DNA of 64,000 bases from Lingula anatina (lineage: Eukaryota > Brachiopoda > Lingulata > Lingulida > Lingulidae), in the NCBI RefSeq assembly GCF_001039355.2, contig NW_019773959.1:501968-565967 (forward strand), written 5' to 3'. Below the pieces are notes generated by a model that was not told the origin of the DNA, ran no database searches, and saw nothing but the letters and a program-made list of their open reading frames with translations. Every line of letters starts with the position of its first letter. Position 1 is the stretch's first letter. Shown piece by piece: positions 49,201-57,370 of the stretch. A program made the position numbers and the translations under genes.

Positions 49201-51603
49201 TCAACGTGAACGTGGGGCTGAATTAAGAATAAAATGAGTATTATTTGAAATTATGATCTGCTGTTTAATTTACTAGATTTTACTAGATTTAAAGGTGAAC
49301 TTGAATAAGTTTACGTCCTTTTATATTAATGTCTGGGACAACATGAAAGGTAACCCGTGATTTTGATGGTCAAAACATTACCAAAATTTGATGGTCAAAA
49401 CATTACAAAACATAAGCAAAAATAATCTAACGGTTAGCATTCTATATCATAGTTTAACAACTACTGGCATTGTATTTTTATATCAATTAAGAATACATTA
49501 AAGTTTTAATGCAGATGTTAACCCTTTTTTGTCACAAAACAAACCTTTCTGATCTCCACGGCCCGTGTGTTCTGCCATTCCTTTAAGTAGAGCTTTACTA
49601 GGGGGTGGACCTACAGTGAAAAAATTACATTACTTATGACATATTTCCATATGTTTTTTTTTTTCTCTTTAATACATATAAATTGAAACAATATTTTATC
49701 ATAAATCAAACAAGTTATCGTCTAAGTATTCACAACTATTCCAATAATAATAATAATTATTATAAAACACCTGTGCACGGATGTTCTGGAATTTGTCAAC
49801 CTTGATTATATGCTTGCATATTTCAAGTGAACGAGTTACTTCCTGGTCTCTTAATTTCTGTAGCTGTTCAACGTGAATGTGGGGCTGAATTGAAAAGAAA
49901 ATAGCTATCATTTGAACGTTTGATCAGACGTTAAATATATTATCATGTCTTATTGAATGATTAGATGGCCTATTATATTCATGTTTGAGAGACCATAAAA
50001 GGTTATCCATGTTTTGTCGGGTCATAACAACTTTCAGCTGCCTTGTACGTCCACCGAAAGATCTAAAGCTTTTTCATACTGTATAACCATTCAGCATGCG
50101 TGTACTGTTATTGGACTTTAAAATGTTATTATAAAAAAGAAACAATAAGTTAAGATAGAAATGCGTATCTTTTTCTTTTATATCAGAATCCTCACCTCTC
50201 TAGCCACAACTGCCCTTTGATTCTGCCATTCATTTATGTGCAACTTTACTAGGGAATGGACCTACAGTGAAATAAGTATAGCCCTTTTACTTCTGACATA
50301 TATCTATCTGTATTTTTAACAAATATTGCCAAATACTATCTGTTCATTATCAATGAAACAAACTATAAATTCTTTATCATCTAAGCGCTAACGTCCACTT
50401 CAGTTATGAGAAAACATACCTGCACAAGGGTATTCTGGATTTTGTTTATCTTGAAAATATTTCTGCAAATTCCATGCACACATGTAACTTTCATGTCTTT
50501 TAAATTTCTCATCCGTTCAACATGAACGTGGGGCTAAATGTTTAGAAACATGGCTCATTAGAAATATTTACCATCTGTATAATTCCCTTATATCAAGTGT
50601 TTATTAATTAATTAATTAATTAAATAATTAATAATTTAAATAATTGATTAAATAATTAGTTTCCATAGATTAAGCAAAGAGCATTCCTCTTTCAAGTTCT
50701 ATATACCATTACGTAATGCTAGAAATATCAAGTGAAATTCGCTTTGATTTGAAAAAATTATACGATATTTAATAAATATATCAATTAAGCTTGACCGGTG
50801 CAGCATATCAAAGTATATTGTTATATTGTAAGAAAAGAACACCAGCGCTGTTATTTGTCTAAATCTTACCCGTCTCAACAAGACCGCACGGTTGTTCCTG
50901 TAGCGGAGCGTCTTAGCAGCGGCTCTTTTGCGCTCGGCTGTAATCGACCAACAACACGTAATTAATTGAATCAATTATCAAAAACTTTGTAACTTTTATG
51001 ATGAAAATGCGATCTGGATTTACGTTACCAATGTGCACCTTCCGGATTAAAAGCAGCACTTATCAACATGTGCATTTAACTGAACTCATAAAGCGTAAAT
51101 AAATACAAACAATATACTTATCAAGATAAATAAGAGGAATATATAAGATTGATTTATAGTACATATTTTAAACTCTTACCGCGTTTTCTTTCATTCCTTT
51201 TGAGACAGTAAACTGAAATAAATAACACGCAGGGGATATACATGTCACCAGCAGTTCTTAGACTGAGATTCTGACACATGGCAACGGTCAGCTCTCTGAC
51301 TCTCAGGGCGAGTTTCGTTCACATAAGGCCTATACTAAACTAACTGTACATAGCACTTTAAAAAATGACAAATAATGAATGATATAATATGATATTAGGC
51401 ATATTTTTAGGATTAAAGCTTTTAACATCAGTGAATGCTGACTTACCTTTCACATAGGCGACGAAGAATGCTAGCATCATTCCCAGAGCGAAACATACGA
51501 ACAAAATAAGATCACTGTTGATTTTGTCCCATTGCTCTTCTAAGGACAACTCTTCAAATAAGAATATTCTTATTTTGTTATGATGATACGAGCTACTTCG
51601 CAT
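35816..51603 (-). CDS. Large repeat-built single-pass membrane protein gene, family unknown (26 exons)
   Basis: I do not recognise this family. Reading 5' to 3' from 51603, 26 GT-AG exons are visible; 25 join in frame to about 2,505 residues, leaving out broken exon 23. Residues 1-31 are polar, and about 32-51 (LILFVCFALGMMLAFFVAYV) form one transmembrane helix. A basic run (RNERKRAERKR) then suggests N-out, C-in topology. Residues 87-244 hold a 38+22-residue exon repeat. The rest is a Lys/Glu/Ser/Thr-rich, probably disordered tail made of exon classes alpha (9, 22), beta (10, 25), gamma (11, 13, 23), delta (12, 14, 17, 19, 21, 24) and chimeras (15, 16, 18, 20). The terminal exon ends in a helical, basic region. 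From exon 4 on all borders are phase 0. Gamma and delta share a tail like CIQK..S....Q..IEP.LPETE. Confidence 0.75.
37423..37617 (-). CDS. Repeat gene exon 25: beta exon, copy 2
   Basis: This 195-nt phase-0 exon lies between TTATTACAG and GTACGA. It begins VDKCKPLKLRSDKAVVSKAS and contains KKPYIPVLKHINREKTK. It is paralogous to exon 10. Confidence 0.8.
38082..38342 (-). CDS. Repeat gene exon 24: delta exon, diverged
   Basis: This 261-nt phase-0 exon begins AKTTKSFMEIPETKHLREPG and ends FEATLLEPE. It is more diverged than exons 17, 19 and 21 and so is an older copy. Confidence 0.8.
38510..38742 (-). pseudogene. Repeat gene exon 23: internally deleted, frameshifted gamma exon
   Basis: It is flanked by a good acceptor (TTATTACAG) and donor (GTAAGC) but is 233 nt long, not a multiple of three. 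The first 14 codons (GEISKPPNLLAEKE) match the gamma head in phase 0 and then hit TGA. The remainder (VTAVTDSVEQRSYHPSLPTA... PILLETE) matches the gamma tail in another frame. About 300 nt of middle sequence is missing. If spliced in, it would truncate the protein before the terminal exon; if skipped, the frame is kept. Confidence 0.75.
39034..39432 (-). CDS. Repeat gene exon 22: alpha exon, copy 2
   Basis: This 399-nt phase-0 exon lies between AAATATAG and GTATGA. Its head matches the chimeric exons, but its tail (KHEVPVVETLNRERQIKTSP...KTLQ) matches exon 9. It therefore preserves the full alpha form from which the chimeric heads come. Confidence 0.8.
39718..39978 (-). CDS. Repeat gene exon 21: delta exon
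   Basis: This 261-nt phase-0 exon begins AKNTKSLMEIAETKQLRESS and ends IEPALPKTE. Introns on both sides also match those around exons 17 and 19. Confidence 0.82.
40316..40696 (-). CDS. Repeat gene exon 20: alpha/gamma chimera
   Basis: This 381-nt phase-0 exon differs from exon 18 by a few substitutions (for example SVFPVDID). It has the same alpha-to-gamma join after GPLSKAHALKK. Confidence 0.82.
40982..41242 (-). CDS. Repeat gene exon 19: delta exon
   Basis: This 261-nt phase-0 exon begins AKNTKSLMEIPETKQLWESS and ends IEPALPKTE before GTAAAC. Confidence 0.82.
41583..41963 (-). CDS. Repeat gene exon 18: alpha/gamma chimera
   Basis: This 381-nt phase-0 exon has an alpha head beginning AKKIQSILHVAETE and containing SVSPVDIDSNINLLRQSF. 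Its gamma-type tail is DMEQVPCIQKTTSMASEKLR then IEPTLPETE. Confidence 0.82.
42250..42510 (-). CDS. Repeat gene exon 17: delta exon
   Basis: This 261-nt phase-0 exon begins AKNTKSPMEIPETKQLRESS and ends IEPALPKTE. It is nearly identical to exons 19 and 21. Confidence 0.8.
42848..43204 (-). CDS. Repeat gene exon 16: alpha/gamma chimera with 24-nt deletion
   Basis: This 357-nt phase-0 exon equals exons 18 and 20 minus 24 nt, an in-frame loss that turns DPSILLMGPLSKAHALKKDD into DPSILQALKKDD. It ends IEPTLPETE before GTTAGT. Confidence 0.8.
43341..43541. mobile_element. ~200-bp MITE-like insertion
   Basis: GC-richer insert in the intron between exons 15 and 16, with imperfect inverted ends (CTACTTTAGATCGACCTA against GATTTTAGATCGATCTAT). 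The sister introns near 39570, 40835 and 42095 read TTCTTATACATGTAAGACTT without it, which defines the empty site. Family unknown. Confidence 0.7.
43688..44146 (-). CDS. Repeat gene exon 15: alpha/gamma/delta chimeric exon
   Basis: This 459-nt phase-0 exon lies between AATATAG and GTAAAC. An alpha head (ANKIQS... to SILLMGPVSKAQ) runs into a gamma-type piece (DMDQVPCIQKSTSMAS). That switches at IYQNMKKGGLE to a delta tail ending IELTLRKTE. It still joins its neighbours in frame. Confidence 0.78.
44259..44339. other. Assembly gap (81 N)
   Basis: Run of N in the intron between exons 14 and 15, inside the tandem array. Nearly identical flanking units make a collapsed or missing repeat copy here plausible. 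Confidence 0.98.
44461..44721 (-). CDS. Repeat gene exon 14: delta exon
   Basis: This 261-nt phase-0 exon encodes 87 residues beginning AKNTKSLMEISETKQLRESG and ending IEPTLPKTE before GTAAAC. Confidence 0.8.
45065..45607 (-). CDS. Repeat gene exon 13: gamma exon, copy 2
   Basis: This 543-nt phase-0 exon lies between CTATTACAG and GTACAT. It begins VEKSNSPNLPPEKHVVTTDS, contains GKKPIVLMRTSLPSYKFMTQ and ends with DMDQVPCIQKSTSMASEQFR then IKPTLPETE. It is probably the donor of the tails in chimeric exons 15, 16, 18 and 20. Confidence 0.8.
45857..46033 (-). CDS. Repeat gene exon 12: delta exon, short form
   Basis: This 177-nt phase-0 exon lies between TATTAAG and GTAAAT. It begins AKITKSLMEIPETKQLSEQG and ends IEPTLLETV. 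It lacks the roughly 28 middle residues (VDSVNQNMKK...CIQK) found in the 261-nt delta exons. Confidence 0.76.
46123..46220. mobile_element. 98-bp MITE with 25-bp inverted repeats
   Basis: Termini are CCCAGCAGACAAACGACATT and its near-perfect reverse complement; the interior is made of TTGAATCAACGT-like inverted units. Paralogous intron sequence near 38453 (AAATCATAACGCTTTAATGA) shows the empty site. Confidence 0.85.
46244..46422. mobile_element. Truncated copy of the TTAA piggyBac-type MITE
   Basis: Matches the left half of the 47898-48245 element from TTAAAGGGATAATAACTC to ACTCTGTTAA, then stops; the right terminus is missing and the fold-back element begins ten bases later. Confidence 0.85.
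46432..46690. mobile_element. Fold-back (snapback) MITE-like element
   Basis: A 259-bp near-perfect palindrome. The left arm begins AGGCTTCGTTCACATGCAAT and the right arm ends in its reverse complement; arms exceed 100 bp and meet at a small centre with TTACTATAAGTTACTATAAG. It lies in the intron between exons 11 and 12. I could not identify the target-site duplication. Confidence 0.85.
46778..47341 (-). CDS. Repeat gene exon 11: gamma exon, copy 1
   Basis: This 564-nt phase-0 exon lies between TTATTACAG and GTAAGC. It begins MEKKKSLNLQSKKHAVTKVS, contains GKKPTILMRTSLPKYKFMTQ and SKPEYNAKDLINQN, and ends IKPALPETE. It has a basic KSKKKKHGNGKK patch. Confidence 0.8.
47571..47765 (-). CDS. 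Repeat gene exon 10: beta exon, copy 1
   Basis: This 195-nt phase-0 exon lies between TTTTACAG and GTACGA. It begins EAESQLPNLLSEKRTVTKDS and contains KKPDIPVVKHLSREKIK. Exon 25 has the same length and pattern. Confidence 0.78.
47898..48245. mobile_element. piggyBac-type MITE with TTAA target duplication
   Basis: A 348-bp non-autonomous element lies in the intron between exons 9 and 10. It is flanked by TTAA on both sides and has 16-bp perfect terminal inverted repeats (AGGGATAATAACTCTT). It has no coding capacity and contains an internal palindrome near 48068-48094. Confidence 0.88.
48303..48695 (-). CDS. Repeat gene exon 9: alpha exon, copy 1
   Basis: This 393-nt phase-0 exon lies between GAATTTAG and GTACAA. 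It begins VNSLSAQHTKEPITARVVQQ and contains ASPIYVDPSIILSRLRS and KHGVPVVQRLSRKKHIKSSP. Exon 22 is its full-length paralogue. The opening VNSL also recalls the 22-residue repeat start VHSL. Confidence 0.78.
49051..49098. repeat. (AAT)n microsatellite
   Basis: About 16 AAT units with one interruption, immediately beside the exon 8 donor. A short AAT run sits in the same place beside exon 6 (49743-49756), so it belonged to the duplicated unit. Confidence 0.95.
49104..49217 (-). CDS. Repeat gene exon 8: 38-aa repeat, copy 3
   Basis: This 114-nt phase-0 exon encodes PHVHVEQLRKFRDLEVTRSL and ends NIIVQ before GTAAGT. An (AAT)n repeat lies directly downstream in the intron. Confidence 0.78.
49545..49610 (-). 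CDS. Repeat gene exon 7: 22-aa repeat, copy 2
   Basis: This 66-nt phase-0 exon encodes VHPLVKLYLKEWQNTRAVEI then RK before donor GTTTGT. It is paralogous to exon 5. Confidence 0.78.
49771..49884 (-). CDS. Repeat gene exon 6: 38-aa repeat, copy 2
   Basis: This 114-nt phase-0 exon encodes PHIHVEQLQKLRDQEVTRSL and ends NIRAQ before GTGTTT. It is close to exon 8. Confidence 0.78.
50196..50261 (-). CDS. Repeat gene exon 5: 22-aa repeat, copy 1
   Basis: This 66-nt phase-0 exon lies between CACTGTAG and GTGAGG and encodes VHSLVKLHINEWQNQRAVVA then RE. Confidence 0.78.
50420..50533 (-). CDS. Repeat gene exon 4: 38-aa repeat, copy 1
   Basis: This 114-nt phase-0 exon lies between ACATTTAG and GTATGT and begins PHVHVERMRNLKDMKVTCVH. 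It is the most diverged of three 38-residue repeats. Confidence 0.78.
50870..50937 (-). CDS. Repeat gene exon 3: basic segment, half of the 22-aa repeat
   Basis: This 68-nt exon lies between GATTACAG and GTAAGA. It encodes ERKRAAAKTLRYRNNRAVLL then RR and changes phase from 1 to 0. Its end (NNRAVLLRR) resembles the 22-residue unit of exons 5 and 7 (QNQRAVVARE). Confidence 0.72.
51180..51212 (-). CDS. Repeat gene exon 2: basic microexon
   Basis: This 33-nt phase-1 exon lies between TTTATTTCAG and GTAAGA. It encodes YCLKRNERKR and extends the basic juxtamembrane segment. Its phase fits exons 1 and 3 exactly. Confidence 0.7.
51447..51603 (-). CDS. Repeat gene exon 1: start and transmembrane helix
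   Basis: ATG at 51603-51601. It encodes MRSSSYHHNKIRIFLFEELS, an acidic stretch, then a 20-residue hydrophobic helix and AYVK before donor AAG|GTAAGT (phase 1). No cleavable signal peptide is apparent; the helix is a likely signal anchor. Confidence 0.75.
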
Positions 51604-51696
51604 AGTAAATTATTTCAAAATATAACTTATTCATCTTGTCCATCACTATTACCATCCATGATTCGTAAACGATATCTATGGAAATGACCTACTCTG

Positions 51697-51855
51697 TGAT
51701 GTCACTACCTGTCATGTCAGCACATTATGACGTCAACGTTTACAACAGTGTCAATAATATGGCAAACGTCATTTTTGTTGAGAACAATGAGTATCAACAA
51801 AAGGAACGACACTGGGGTCATGACAACGACCCACTGCGAGTTAACTGTGACGTCA
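51697..51855. promoter_or_regulatory. CRE cluster upstream of the repeat gene
   Basis: Two perfect TGACGTCA palindromes (51728-51735 and 51848-51855) and a one-mismatch TGATGTCA (51697-51704) lie 94-252 bp upstream of the repeat gene ATG. CRE palindromes are the classical CREB/CREM/ATF sites. The transcription start site is not known. Confidence 0.55.
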
Positions 51856-51918
51856 CCGTTACAGGATCACTTTTTTTTAAAAAGATTCTTGATGAAAACA
51901 TTTGAAGCTTTGTAAGCC

Positions 51919-52400
51919 CTAATTTAGTTTCTTTATAATTTCTAAATCTTCAGCCAACCATAGCGGTTGTTGCAAGGAGGCCCTTATTTTACTACCAAGC
52001 GACTGTATCATATTATTGGCCGACTTTGTGTACTTATTTGAGGTAATTTTTATAACCAATGAAACATTTTCATCTTGTGCTCTATTTTCCAAGTCCTCCC
52101 ATATTTCTAAAAACTCCTTATTAAAACTTTCCATAAAATCAGCTTCTTTTTCATAATCCGAATAAACACGTTTGTAAGGGGAAACTTCTCAATTCTTTGA
52201 TATTTCAGTACCTTAGATGTGACATCTTGTAGTGCAATCGATGGGTAAATGGTCAGAAATCTCAAGAGCAAAAAATGGGAGAAAGTTCCTTGATACTGAA
52301 ATATAGTCTACCATGCAGGCTACAGCCATTGTCCATCAGTGCCGTACCAAATTTATTTATTGATTTGCGTTTACTTTTCCGTTGAAGATCAAAATCATCT
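51919..52400 (-). pseudogene. Decayed LINE-type endonuclease fragment
   Basis: Reading - strand frames with shifts gives RKSKRKSINKFGTALMDNGC, then VDYISVSRNFLPFF and ISDHLPIDC, then an 88-residue frame ending EIIKKLN. The sequence order FG..L, NGCS, VDY.SVS and SDHLPI is that of the C-terminal half of an AP-endonuclease-like (EEP) domain of non-LTR retrotransposons. Stops and frameshifts show it is dead, and no reverse transcriptase is attached. Confidence 0.6.
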
Positions 52401-52639
52401 TCACCACATGTATAACAATCGCACAGATTGGAATGTATTGGTTTTTAATCAGTGTTACAATTTGGGATAGAAGATATTCGATAAAGGTTGCAATTATCAC
52501 CGTTGTTAAACACGAAAGGCGTATGAGAATGAAAATAAAAAGCGCATATCGAATATTTGAAACACGTGTTATTGCTACAGTCGTTATGTTGTTGATAATA
52601 TATTGGATTTGTATAACGTTAAATGCACGATTTGATTAA

Positions 52640-54511
52640 AAACATGCAGGTGAAGCTGTACTTTCAGTTGACTTTTGCTTGCCGTATTTATTTCTGTGCA
52701 CTTTACTTTTTAAAGAAAATATAGTTATCAACAATTTTGACCTTAGACAAATGAGAGGGCTCTCATTATAAAGAACATTTACGATATTTTTATGAGAATA
52801 TTGATTGATTACAAAGAACACGGTCACCTTTACATAATAGTGCCTGTTTAAGTATTGAGTTTACAAACAGATATGAAATGTATTAATACCTCGTATATTT
52901 CTTTCAGATGAAGCTTTGGCGTGAGGCTCGAGCCGTTCTCTGCTTCAAGATAAACACGCCCTCAAAAATTATATTTTAGATGAGTATACTTTATGTATCA
53001 CAACACACACGAGCACAAGCTAATACAATCAGACACACACACGCACACGCCTACACACACTAAACAGTGACTAATTATTTAATAGACATTTTTTTCATAG
53101 ATGCTCTCCGCCCTCTTCAAAGTACCGTATGTTACTCATTTAATTGTTACTCTATTAAAAAAGACACCTTTCACATTTAAAAGAAAAGACTTGATCGTAC
53201 TTTTATCCACATTATGCAAGATATATTTACAACATCCATTAATGGTTGCATTGTAAAAACATATTTTATCAGTCATTTTTATTGTTTGCCGTGAAAGAAA
53301 TTCGTCAAAATGATCTTCAATAAATCATTACCCCTAAACGCATAATGCATATCAATTCAATGATATAAAATTCCATAGTAAGTGTAATTACTTAACAACA
53401 TATATTCATTTCAGATCATACTGGTAATTTGACGCCAAGCTCAATTCACACCTTTTTTCGGTTCTAGCGACCTGGACCCTGAATTTCGGACACGCCTACA
53501 AAACGTGAGTAGATTCAATTATAACTAAACCATCCTTGCACTGGCCGCAGTATCCAGAAAGCCTCTGGTAAAAGAACGACTTCTCTCATCTATCACCCCT
53601 ATTTATATAGCTATCACGTTGTAGTTTAGTGTACATTTTCACTTGCGCATACCTTCTACCAGGGCCACACATGGATTTTTCACTACATTTTTCACAACAA
53701 TCATTTTAGAGAAAAATGCACATAATTAGTTTAATTTGCAGCCATGGTAAAGGGTACTGGATCATAAGTTACAATTAAATATTCTTCTTTACACAAGTTG
53801 AATTTTGTAGCCTTTTCCATTTATAAGCATTTAGCAGAAACTTTTAACCATTATTTTTATATTTCAGAAGCACCATCCGAGAAAGTGCACACCATGCGCC
53901 TGCAAGAAACCTGATCAGTTGTTTGTTTAACGGGAACCTGACGCTCGTATTTGATCTTAAAACTGAATAAATTCTTTTTCTGTGGTTTGTTGTTTCAATA
54001 TGAACCTATGATAGTGACAATAATGACGAAGATAGAGATCAAAATAATACCAGCGTTGGAGGAAACTTATACTAAAATGGTACCTGTTCGAGCACTTTCA
54101 AACCCAGTTTATGTATAAATAAACAGTTCATGAAATTTTTTTAATTAAAATTGTTTTAAAACTGGCTTTGTAAAAATATGCCCAATTTTTAGACCCATTG
54201 TATATTAAAATGTCTTTTAAAGGTTAAAAACCACACAAAAAAAATTGTTTAATACTTTTATAAACCAGCTTTTTTCTTTTCCTATTTCATTGAACAGATC
54301 TCAATGTTCTTCCTCAGCAAATCTATCTTTGCAATAATTGCAATGTTTCCTTTCAATTCCAAATTATGTTCTGCAGCATTATAGCTTTTAACTATCTCTG
54401 AACAAACTTAATTTTCCCTGCTATCACTTACCTATTAGGCTAATTTTATATATTTTTTTAAATTTATGTCAGTTTCATTTTCGACAGTTTCTGAATTTTT
54501 CATTCTCACAC

Positions 54512-54551
<40 letters not shown>

Positions 54552-55497
54552 ATTGAAATTGCTCAGAGAGCAAGTAACTTGCGAAATTGCAAAATAAGTT
54601 TTTAAAAAACGAATACATTAATGAAATATGGCGGTTAAAAGATGATTTAACTTATCCTTGTCATTCTCGATGTTCTAAGCGCTGTTGAAAGAAGGAATCC
54701 CAGAATTCTGAGTGCCTTTGACTGAAAATTTCTATTATATTGCACTGCACATTAGTTAACACAGGGTCAAACGCACAGAGAACACAGGACAGGCTATTTC
54801 AGAACACACTTAAATGGCGTTAATAATTAGCAGGAAATTTGAGCCGGTCAAAGGCGGTCTTGATTAATGACGGGTGTGGCAGCTTGCATATCGTTAATGT
54901 CTCTGTGGCACTCTCCTAGCTTCTACCGCAGAATTCAATGTTTAAAAGCTTCAGGATTTTTTTTTTAATCTACTAAACAGTTTGAAAAAAAAAAAAATAA
55001 CGCGAGAATAATGAATAAATAAATAAGGTTGATGAAAAGTTTCCAAATTCGTATTCTCTGCAAAAAGTTAACCTGAAAGTTTTATTTTTGAGTCCTACGT
55101 GAATTTGTAGTAAATAACCACAAAAAAATTTTAATTCTTGCTAAATTAAATCTTAAATCAAATTTTCACTGTATTAAAAGTTGACATCCTCTGATCTAAA
55201 AAAAATGCAATATTATCTTTTTCCAAATGTTATCCCCTTGTTGATATGTTGCCTTTACGCCCATATTTCTCAACATTTTTACTAAAGGTTGCTTAAATAG
55301 ATATATTTTGGTAGTTTGTGTGCTTGCTTGTTTGATGGATAGTTTTGGCAGTCACTTGATTTTGTTTATAAGACTTCTCAGCAGATATTTGATTTTGTAT
55401 TAACTTGTTTTGTATAACATTAAAATTTGGTACTGTTCAATGTTGCTGTTTTTTTTTTTATGAAAAATAAATGAAAAGAAAACATGTATTAGTTGTT
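52640..55497. other. Non-coding AT-rich stretch with possible small spliced transcript
   Basis: No convincing protein-coding gene. On the + strand, an exon-like block 53415-53503 (TTCATTTCAG...GTGAGT) and a terminal block from 53868 (ATATTTCAG) with AATAAA near 53966 and a GT-rich downstream element could form a short spliced, probably non-coding RNA. An A36 run lies at 54514-54549. Confidence 0.3.
54514..54549. repeat. Poly(A) tract (A36)
   Basis: Uninterrupted run of about 36 A. No retroelement was recognised immediately 5' of it. Confidence 0.95.
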
Positions 55498-55501
55498 TTT
55501 C

Positions 55502-55850
55502 ATGGACTCTTCCCACCTGACACCCCTCGAGTTAAATGGACTCTCCCCACCTGACACCCCTCGAATTAAATGGACTTGTCCTACCTGACACCCCTTAAAC
55601 CGAATGGACTCTTCCCACCTGACACCCCTCGAACCGAATGGACTCTTCCCACCTGACACCCCTCGAATCGAATGGACTCTCACCTCCTGACACCCCTCGA
55701 ATCGAATGGACTCTTCCCACCTGACACCCCTCGAATCGAATGGACTCTCCCCACCTGACACCCCTCGAACCGAATGGACTCTCCCCACCCGACACCCCTC
55801 GAACCAAATGGACTCTCCCAACCTGACATCCCTTAAATTAATTGGACTCG
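55502..55850. repeat. 34-bp minisatellite, about ten copies
   Basis: The unit is ATGGACTCTTCCCACCTGAC then ACCCCTCGAATCGA, repeated with point variants at the CTCTTCC and TCGAATCGA positions; terminal copies are the most diverged. No unique spacers separate the units, so it is not CRISPR-like. Because 34 = 3n+1, a - strand frame stays open through the array by cycling all three frames. Confidence 0.95.
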
Positions 55851-57040
55851 TCCCATGCAGTCATATTAATCATACTGTCATTCCAATATACCAAACATAT
55901 TTCTTTGAACTGTTTATTTATCATCAATTCTATTATCCATTTATCACAAAACAATACTAAAAAACTTAACGACAGAACCAGAACGTACAAAATAATTCAA
56001 CTTTTTTCAAAGGTTTATATTACGTAAAAACACGCTTTATGACAAAAAACAATGTTTTTCAAAAAATTATACGAAATGCAGATTCAATCGATACCGAAAA
56101 TTTCACATACACTGTTAAACTAAATTATTAAAACAAGCCACCAAATAAATCTACAGAAAACTAAGAAGACATAACGTGAAAATGTAGAACTAAAGTTTTC
56201 CATTTTCTCAAATTATGGTTTTTGAAATGAATTAAATACAGCAATGTAAATACATTAAAATATAAAAATAGCGCTCCTTAGAGGATTCTCAAAGTCAAAT
56301 ATTGAAACAATTTAAAAGGGTTACATCGACTTCAAACAGGGTTGGGCACATTCAGTCTTTTTCTACAGGATTCCCAGTTTATCCGGGGATTAAAAATCTT
56401 ATTCTTAAATGTTTTATAGAATAGGACGAAAAACCATCAACCTTGAAAGCAGAAATATTTGGAAGGGCGATCACAATACGTAGGCATAGATATTCGGGAA
56501 ATTTAGGTAAATTTTAACTGTTCAGTGTGTGCATACCACTTATTTGTAAAAGAATCCAAAATTGGACGGCGTTTTGAAAATTCGGCTCATACTGCGATTT
56601 CTTTTACTTCTAATCCAGTATTTCAAATCAAACTGAAAGCGTATTGTTCGTCACTCAAATGAAAATGCCATTATAAAAAGAAACTGAATTCGACTAAGTG
56701 GATTATAGTAACAAATGAAACAACAGTTGATCGACTTTATTGAACAATTTCTTTTCAAGATTCGACCAGCTATTTGGTGGAAAAATGCACTCCAACGTTT
56801 AAGTTTAAACTTTAGAAATGTAAACATTTAAAAAACAAACATTATTGCATTTACTTTACTGCAATGCCACCCCCCTCCAAAGCTAAAGTGTCTAGAAAAT
56901 TATAGTAATTTTTTTACCAAATAGCTGTTCTAATCGTAATAAGTGTGCCGGCGGGCGTGCATGCGTGCCATGTTCCAAAATCCGGAGAGCGAAGGCAGGC
57001 TTCTGTCAGACGCAGTTTACATTATCTTGACATAGGAGAT
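55851..57040. other. Non-coding stretch
   Basis: AT-rich sequence with no supported exon. AATAAA on the - strand at 56736-56741 could serve the putative transcript from the 57-58 kb duplication. Confidence 0.5.
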
Positions 57041-57370
57041 GGCAGTTCTGAAAAAACAAACAAACAAGCAAACATTAATGGCGGTACGCACCTCCAATGT
57101 AAATGATTTTACACTAAGATTTAAGGCATTAAATATGGTATTAATATAGATATTATAAGGACGCATATAAGGACAAAAAATCTAAAGAAATCGAACCAGA
57201 ATTCAAGGACGAAAAAATATTTCTCAACAAATTTCAAGGAATGGAGTACACCTATTTCTCAGAAAAAAAAACAGACCACTGTTACAAAATGGAGCTCTTT
57301 GAGAAATTGCATGAAAATTTAATGAACCAATACAAATGGAGATGTTAAGACTACAATTCCTTTTCAGAAA

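Noticed and set aside
52382-52639. 85-codon hydrophobic + strand frame
   Set aside because: It begins at a non-ATG codon, is partly antisense to the decayed LINE fragment, and has no splice or promoter support.
55489-55821. 110-codon - strand frame with Gly/Arg/Val repeats
   Set aside because: It is a by-product of the 34-bp minisatellite; overlapping frames are also open and there is no promoter or splice context.
55502-55850. CRISPR-like array
   Set aside because: The units are contiguous with no unique spacers, and the sequence is animal DNA.
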